From JAICIG01 sp035532215 (GTDB lineage: Bacteria > Planctomycetota > Planctomycetia > Pirellulales > JAICIG01): a stretch of DNA of 18,581 nucleotides. Made by a program: the position numbers and the translations under genes. This document shows, in pieces, positions 14,947-18,581 of this stretch. A model generated the notes under the pieces. It searched no databases and was not told where the DNA came from. It saw only the letters and a program-made list of their open reading frames with translations. Where the stretch lies: NCBI GenBank assembly GCA_035532215.1, contig DATKRK010000367.1:1-18581 (forward strand), written 5' to 3'. Within the stretch, counting starts at the first letter, position 1. Every line of letters begins with the position of its first letter.

Positions 14947-16089
14947 TTATTGGCCGAGCTTGTCCTCGCCGTTCGACTCGCGCGATGACGCCGGGCGATC
15001 GTCGGGGCCGACGCTGACAGCCGCGGCGCTGACGCCGGAATTGTCTTCCGCCGGTTTGGAAGCCGGGCTCTCGGCGACCTGTTCGACGACGGGGCGCCGA
15101 GCCAAGGCATCGCTGCGCAAGCGGGCCAGGTCAACCTGGACGCCCGCTTTCAAGGGCCGCACTTGCGGCGGTTGGTCGGGCACGTTCGGAGAACAAACCA
15201 TCACCTGCGATTCGCCGAGCACGCTCAGGTTCGGCCCCTCGACCACCAAGGCGGTTCCCTCGTCGATGCCCAGGCCCACCAAGTCCGGATGGCTATCCAA
15301 CACTCGCAGCAGTCGCGATTGCCGGTTCCGCTTGATAAAGTGCTGGTCGACGACCGTGCCGGGCAGAAAGCCGAAGCCGGGGCCTTCCTCCAGTTCGGGC
15401 TTGTCGCGACGAATCATGATCGGCGACATGATCGCAGCGCCGGCCGAAGTGCCGCCCACCACCCCGTCGCGCTCGAGCACTCCGCGGATCTCCCGCTCGG
15501 CGAGCGTGCCCAGATACGTTTCGGTCAGCCAATTCTGGTTGCCGCCGATGAACCACACGCCCGTGGCGTCTTCGAGCGGCTTGACGAATTCGGGCTGATT
15601 GGCGGTTTCGCGCGAGCGGGTGTGCATGACCGCCAACTCAGCCAATTGTTGACGCCGCCAAAAGGCGAGCTTGGTTTCGACGCGGTCGGTGTCGGCCAGC
15701 ACGCTGGCGGTGGTAATGATCACCAGCTTGGCCGCGTCTCCGCCGGCTAACTCGATAAACCGGCGGCCGAGTTCATCGGGCAGGGCGCCGCCGCCGCAAA
15801 TCACCAATTTGCCCGGCCTAGGCTGGGCTGTGTCTATCGGCTGGGCTGTGTCTAATTGAGCCGAACCGCCCGCTGGCGCGTGCACGTCGCCAATCGTAGG
15901 CTTTTGAGCCGTTACCTCCACGGCCTCGGACGAATCTCCTGCACCCGGTTCGCCGGCCACGATGAATCGACCGTGCCCCGCGAGGATCGCAAGAATCATC
16001 AAAACCGAGCGGCAAAGCCGGAAGCTCCATGCGCATCGGATATGGCTGGCGAGCGATGCATAACCACGCGAACCATTCACGGCATCCAT
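14947..16089 (-). CDS. Exported cyanophycinase-like peptidase (family S51)
   Basis: This 380-residue protein starts MDAVNGSRG. TTGGAG lies seven bases upstream, which favours this start over one 31 codons earlier. A hydrophobic stretch, SVLMILAILAGHGRFIVAGE (residues 27-45), is a signal or anchor. A low-complexity linker with an 18-base duplication (IDTAQP repeated) leads into the S51 core from KLVICGGGALPDELGRRF. Landmarks are GVWFIGGNQ, nucleophile Ser215 in GGTSAGAAIMSP, VVDQHFIKRNRQSRLLR and GLGIDEGTALVV. These match cyanophycinases, which cleave beta-aspartyl-arginine polymer. After the core, about 90 residues rich in Ala, Ser, Pro and Asp form an unmatched C-terminal extension. Export suggests use of external cyanophycin or another isoaspartyl peptide; the substrate is unproven. 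It heads the minus-strand run that continues into the dehydrogenase gene. Confidence 0.9.
   Translation of the reverse strand: MDAVNGSRGYASLASHIRCAWSFRLCRSVLMILAILAGHGRFIVAGEPGAGDSSEAVEVTAQKPTIGDVHAPAGGSAQLDTAQPIDTAQPRPGKLVICGGGALPDELGRRFIELAGGDAAKLVIITTASVLADTDRVETKLAFWRRQQLAELAVMHTRSRETANQPEFVKPLEDATGVWFIGGNQNWLTETYLGTLAEREIRGVLERDGVVGGTSAGAAIMSPIMIRRDKPELEEGPGFGFLPGTVVDQHFIKRNRQSRLLRVLDSHPDLVGLGIDEGTALVVEGPNLSVLGESQVMVCSPNVPDQPPQVRPLKAGVQVDLARLRSDALARRPVVEQVAESPASKPAEDNSGVSAAAVSVGPDDRPASSRESNGEDKLGQ
15821..15854. repeat. 18-base tandem duplication within the S51 gene linker
   Basis: GGCTGGGCTGTGTCTATC at 15821-15838 is followed directly by GGCTGGGCTGTGTCTA at 15839-15854. The frame is preserved, giving DTAQP twice in the linker between the membrane anchor and the catalytic domain. 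It is a likely slippage duplication with no effect on the domain. Confidence 0.8.
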
Positions 16090-16240
16090 GCCATTTCTCC
16101 AAGATGGTCGATGAGGCAAACGTTGTTGGATCATGGTTCTCGCCGATTCTTTCGAACCGGGCAAGGGCAACTGATCGGCCACCGTTGATGAATTCTACCT
16201 TGTCGGCGCGGCTTTCCGAAACAGAAAAACGGGCCTTTTC

Positions 16241-16270
16241 GCAAATTGCTCGCTTGTGCAAATTTGCTCG
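16241..16270. promoter_or_regulatory. Operator-like pair of GCAAATT(T)GC sites in the divergent intergenic region
   Basis: GCAAATTGCTCG (16241-16252) and GCAAATTTGCTCG (16258-16270) are direct near-copies 17 bases apart. The second contains the exact 10-base palindrome GCAAATTTGC and the first a shortened version. They lie between the cyanophycinase-like gene and the cyclophilin gene, where both promoters must sit. A weak -35/-10 pair (TTGTGC, 17 bases, TATTTT) overlaps the second copy on the plus strand. A regulator binding here is inference. Confidence 0.35.
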
Positions 16271-16359
16271 TCGCCCTATTTTTAGGCTCGATGCTACTTT
16301 CTGCATTTGCGACGGAACGGGAACTGCACTATTCGTGCCCAGACGAAAGGGAGTTCGAC

Positions 16360-16950
16360 ATGCACTGCAATTTGTTCCATTGGATAGCCGCCTTTGTCGC
16401 CTTCGGCGGACTTGCTTCAGGAGAAATCTCAATGGCCCAGGCAAACGACGGTGACCTGCCCCAGGTGATGTTCAAGACCTCGAAAGGGGACGTGGTCATC
16501 GAACTCTACGAAGACGAAGCGCCCAATACCGTGGCGAACTTCATCAGTCTCGTAGAGAAAAAGTTCTATGACGGGCTGACCTTTCACCGCGTCATCGACG
16601 GCTTCATGGCTCAAGGCGGCTGCCCGAAGGGCACGGGCGTCGGCGGGCCGGGTTATGCAATCGCTTGCGAGTGCTATCAGAAGAATGCTCGAAAACACGG
16701 CCGCGGCAGCCTAAGCATGGCGCACGCCGGCAAAGACTCCGGGGGCTCTCAGTTCTTCATCACGTTCGACGCCACGCCGCATCTCGACGGCAAGCACACC
16801 GTGTTCGGCAAGGTCATCAAGGGCATGGACATCGTCGATCAACTCGAGCGGACCGGTCCGGGCGTCAAGCCTGACAAGATTCTCGAGGCCCAGGTGCTGC
16901 GCAAGCGCGACCACGAATATCAGCCCAAAACGCTGCCCTCGCGCAGGTAG
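16360..16950 (+). CDS. Cyclophilin-type peptidyl-prolyl cis-trans isomerase
   Basis: This single-domain cyclophilin has 196 residues if read from MHCNLF, which is preceded by GGGAG six bases upstream. Residues 1-28 form a weak signal-like segment ending in AQA. A second in-frame ATG at 16432, MAQANDG, has AGGAG eight bases upstream and would give a 172-residue cytosolic form. The catalytic core is intact: FHRVIDGFMAQGG supplies Arg77, Phe82, Met83 and Gln85, and SLSMAHAGKDSGGSQFFITF and HLDGKHTVFGKVIKGMDIVD follow. The position of human CypA Trp121 is His, so cyclosporin binding is probably poor. The enzyme speeds proline isomerisation in folding. It is divergent from the S51 peptidase gene and 20 bases ahead of a cold-shock gene, probably in one operon. 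A still longer reading from 16246 has no good ribosome binding site. Confidence 0.93.
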   Translation: MHCNLFHWIAAFVAFGGLASGEISMAQANDGDLPQVMFKTSKGDVVIELYEDEAPNTVANFISLVEKKFYDGLTFHRVIDGFMAQGGCPKGTGVGGPGYAIACECYQKNARKHGRGSLSMAHAGKDSGGSQFFITFDATPHLDGKHTVFGKVIKGMDIVDQLERTGPGVKPDKILEAQVLRKRDHEYQPKTLPSRR

Positions 16951-16970
16951 TCATTCAAAGGACGTGCTCG

Positions 16971-17288
16971 ATGCCGCTGGGCTTGATTAAGTGTTTGATG
17001 GTCGAGAAGGGCTTCGGTTTTATCTTGCCCAGCGACGGCAGTTCCGACGTGTTTTTTCATTGCTCGTCGATGCCGCAGGGCGAGTTCGAAAAGCTCAAGG
17101 AAAAACAGGCCGTCAGCTATGAACTCGATCCCAACGCCGCGCCCAGCGACCGCGGGCCCAAGGCGAAATCGGTGGCGGTATACCACGGCCACGTGACGTT
17201 TACCGGCGGAGACGAGGAATTCCGGCCCTTGCGGCGGCACCCTTCCGCGCGGCGGAAAAAGCCCGGTTGGCGAAAAAGCGTAGAATAG
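16971..17288 (+). CDS. Cold-shock-domain protein with basic C-terminal extension
   Basis: This 105-residue protein has AAGGA eight bases before the ATG. The N-terminal 70 residues form a cold-shock fold: RNP1-like EKGFGFI at 12-18 and RNP2-like DVFFHCS at 26-32, then AVSYELDPNAAPSDRGPKAK and SVAVYH. The aromatic nucleic-acid-binding residues Phe15, Phe17, Phe28 and His30 are in place. Classical Csp proteins have about 67-70 residues, so the roughly 35-residue Arg/Lys-rich tail (RRHPSARRKKPGWRKSVE) is an extension that probably adds RNA affinity. It follows the cyclophilin gene by 20 bases and likely shares its transcript. The expected role is an RNA chaperone in the cytosol; cold induction cannot be judged from the sequence. 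Confidence 0.93.
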   Translation: MPLGLIKCLMVEKGFGFILPSDGSSDVFFHCSSMPQGEFEKLKEKQAVSYELDPNAAPSDRGPKAKSVAVYHGHVTFTGGDEEFRPLRRHPSARRKKPGWRKSVE

Positions 17289-17378
17289 TCATGTTAGTCG
17301 GTCGGCGGCTTGGACCCCGACCTGCCGGCCCCGCGTCCGGCCGCAATGACGAACCGCTTGGCAACCATCGAGGGTCTG

Positions 17379-18581
17379 ATGTCTTCCTCCGAAAAGCCCG
17401 CCCGGCCGAGTTTCGATCCGGCCGAGTCGTTGGCCAGTTTGCGCCACGAGTTCGGCGAGCATGGCGGCGTGAACATGTCGATCGAGGCCAGCACCACCTT
17501 CACGGTGTTGCAGCCGGAACTGTTGCCCAAGCTGTTTCAAGGACATCTGGGGCCCGAGAGCGGCGGCTTCTATCTTTACGGCCGGCACTACAACCCGACG
17601 GTCTATGTGCTCGGCAGGCAGTTGGCCGCGCTCGAAGGCACGCCGGCCGCCTACTGCACGGCCAGCGGCATGAGCGCGGTTTCGGCCGCCGTCCTGCAAT
17701 GCTGCGATCAAGGCGACCACATCGTGGCCTCCGACACGCTCTACGGCGGCACGTTCGCGCTGTTTCACGATTTCCTCCCCCGCAAGGCGGGCATTCATAC
17801 GACCTTCGCGCCGACGACCGATTATGCGGCCATCGAATCGGCCCTCACCGATCGCACGCGGCTGTTGTACGTCGAGTCGCTCTCGAATCCGACGCTGGTC
17901 GTGGCCGACATTCCGCGGCTGGCCGAGATCGCCCACAGTCGCGGCGCCAAGCTGGTCGTCGACAACACGTTTTCGCCGATGGTCTTGAGCCCGGCGCAAC
18001 TCGGGGCCGACATCGTGCTGCACAGCCTGACCAAGTTCATCAACGGGGCTTCGGATTGCATTGCCGGCGCGATCTGCGGCGACCACGAGTTGATCGACGC
18101 GATGATGGATCTCCACACGGGCGCCTTGATGCTGCTGGGTCCGACGATGGACCCGCGAATTGCCTTTGAAATCGGCCTGCGACTGCCGCACTTGGGCCTG
18201 CGCGTCGCCGAGCACAGCCGCCGGGCGCTCGTGTTCAGCCAGCGGCTCGTCGAGCGGGGCATTCCGGTCATTTACCCTGGCTTGCCCGCCCATCCGCAAC
18301 ACGAGCTGATGGCGCAATTGGCCAACCCAGGCTACGGCTTTGGCGGCATTTTTTGCATCGATTTGAAGACCGCGCGGCGGGCCAACCGGCTGCTGGAAAT
18401 CCTGCAGAACCACGAAGGCTTTGGTTACATAGCGGTCAGCCTGGGCTATTTCGATACGCTGCTGTCGTGTTCCGCCAGTTCGACTTCCAGCGAGATGTCG
18501 CCCGCCGACCAACATCGCGCCGGCATCTCGCCGGGGTTGATCCGCGTTTCGATCGGCTATACCGGCAGCCTCGAACAGCGT
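17379..18581 (+). CDS. Cys/Met metabolism PLP-dependent enzyme (trans-sulfuration family), truncated by the window end
   Basis: The frame is open to the right edge with 401 residues visible; only a short C-terminal tail should be missing, since family members have about 380-430. MSSSEK is the chosen start because GAGG lies five bases upstream; an in-frame ATG at 17346 lacks such a site. Family landmarks are FYLYGRHYNPTVYVLGRQLA, the PLP-phosphate loop TASGMSAVSAAV, SDTLYGGTFALF, VESLSNPTL, LVVDNTFSPM and the PLP lysine Lys219 in HSLTKFINGASDCIAG, then the carboxylate-binding GLIRVSIGYTG. The fold covers cystathionine gamma-synthase, beta- and gamma-lyase, methionine gamma-lyase and O-acetylhomoserine sulfhydrylase; the exact reaction cannot be chosen here. 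Tyr of LYGRHYNPT is the expected active-site residue from the neighbouring subunit. About 90 bases separate it from the cold-shock gene. Confidence 0.93.
   Translation, partial: MSSSEKPARPSFDPAESLASLRHEFGEHGGVNMSIEASTTFTVLQPELLPKLFQGHLGPESGGFYLYGRHYNPTVYVLGRQLAALEGTPAAYCTASGMSAVSAAVLQCCDQGDHIVASDTLYGGTFALFHDFLPRKAGIHTTFAPTTDYAAIESALTDRTRLLYVESLSNPTLVVADIPRLAEIAHSRGAKLVVDNTFSPMVLSPAQLGADIVLHSLTKFINGASDCIAGAICGDHELIDAMMDLHTGALMLLGPTMDPRIAFEIGLRLPHLGLRVAEHSRRALVFSQRLVERGIPVIYPGLPAHPQHELMAQLANPGYGFGGIFCIDLKTARRANRLLEILQNHEGFGYIAVSLGYFDTLLSCSASSTSSEMSPADQHRAGISPGLIRVSIGYTGSLEQR

Noticed and set aside
15821..15854. Duplication considered as a sign of CRISPR or a regulatory repeat
   Set aside because: Only two copies, in frame, inside the linker of the S51 protein; simple slippage explains it.
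14947..16182. Longer start of the S51 peptidase at 16182
   Set aside because: The ATG at 16087-16089 has GGAG at correct spacing and places the hydrophobic segment near the N-terminus; the upstream 31 residues are not signal-like.
17289..18515. Minus-strand open frame of 408 codons at the right edge
   Set aside because: Lies fully opposite the PLP enzyme, whose motifs are unambiguous; the frame is His/Arg-rich and has no motif.

Overview
The window is GC-rich bacterial DNA with long, densely packed genes. It most likely comes from a planctomycete, probably of the Pirellula-like group. The main evidence is two very large secreted proteins that combine the Pirellula/Verrucomicrobium-type membrane-bound dehydrogenase propeller (TIGR02604 type), HEAT-like repeats and a C-terminal CxxCH haem domain (TIGR02603 type). 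A sulfatase remnant also fits, since sulfatase genes are abundant in that phylum. No rRNA, tRNA, CRISPR array, integrase or intact transposase was seen.

Layout, left to right. Bases 3-149 may be the tail of a plus-strand gene. Everything from 152 to 16089 that is convincingly coding lies on the minus strand: sthA (152-1549), a possible 38-residue ORF, an overlapping pair of uncharacterised genes of the DUF6978-like and DUF1828/DUF1829 type in an AT-richer island (1872-3085), a 1649-residue multidomain redox protein (3321-8270), a DUF434 protein (8747-9466), a 1.2 kb repeat-rich gap with gene remnants (9467-10655), a Cys-motif protein of unknown function (10656-11165), a VOC/PhnB-like protein (11267-11674), a 1035-residue dehydrogenase/cytochrome (11744-14851) and an exported cyanophycinase-like S51 peptidase (14947-16089). 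A divergent intergenic region at 16090-16359 switches to the plus strand: a cyclophilin, a cold-shock-domain protein, and a trans-sulfuration-family PLP enzyme that runs off the right edge.

The biological centre is periplasmic or surface electron transfer. The 1649-residue protein carries, in one chain, an SGNH-like domain with altered catalytic positions, a dehydrogenase propeller, HEAT repeats, a discoidin-like domain, an azurin-type copper domain and a c-type haem domain. The intended flow is probably substrate to propeller to copper/haem to respiratory chain, but the substrate is unknown. The second dehydrogenase lacks the SGNH, discoidin and copper modules. The remaining genes are housekeeping or of unknown role: SthA balances NADH/NADPH, and the cyclophilin and cold-shock genes lie 20 bases apart.

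Non-coding structure is notable. There are nested palindromic elements at 8532-8599 and 10383-10562, two related CCCTCTCCC-type hairpins near gene ends, a 7-base tandem repeat, a G-tract cluster and an operator-like pair of GCAAATT(T)GC sites between the divergent genes.
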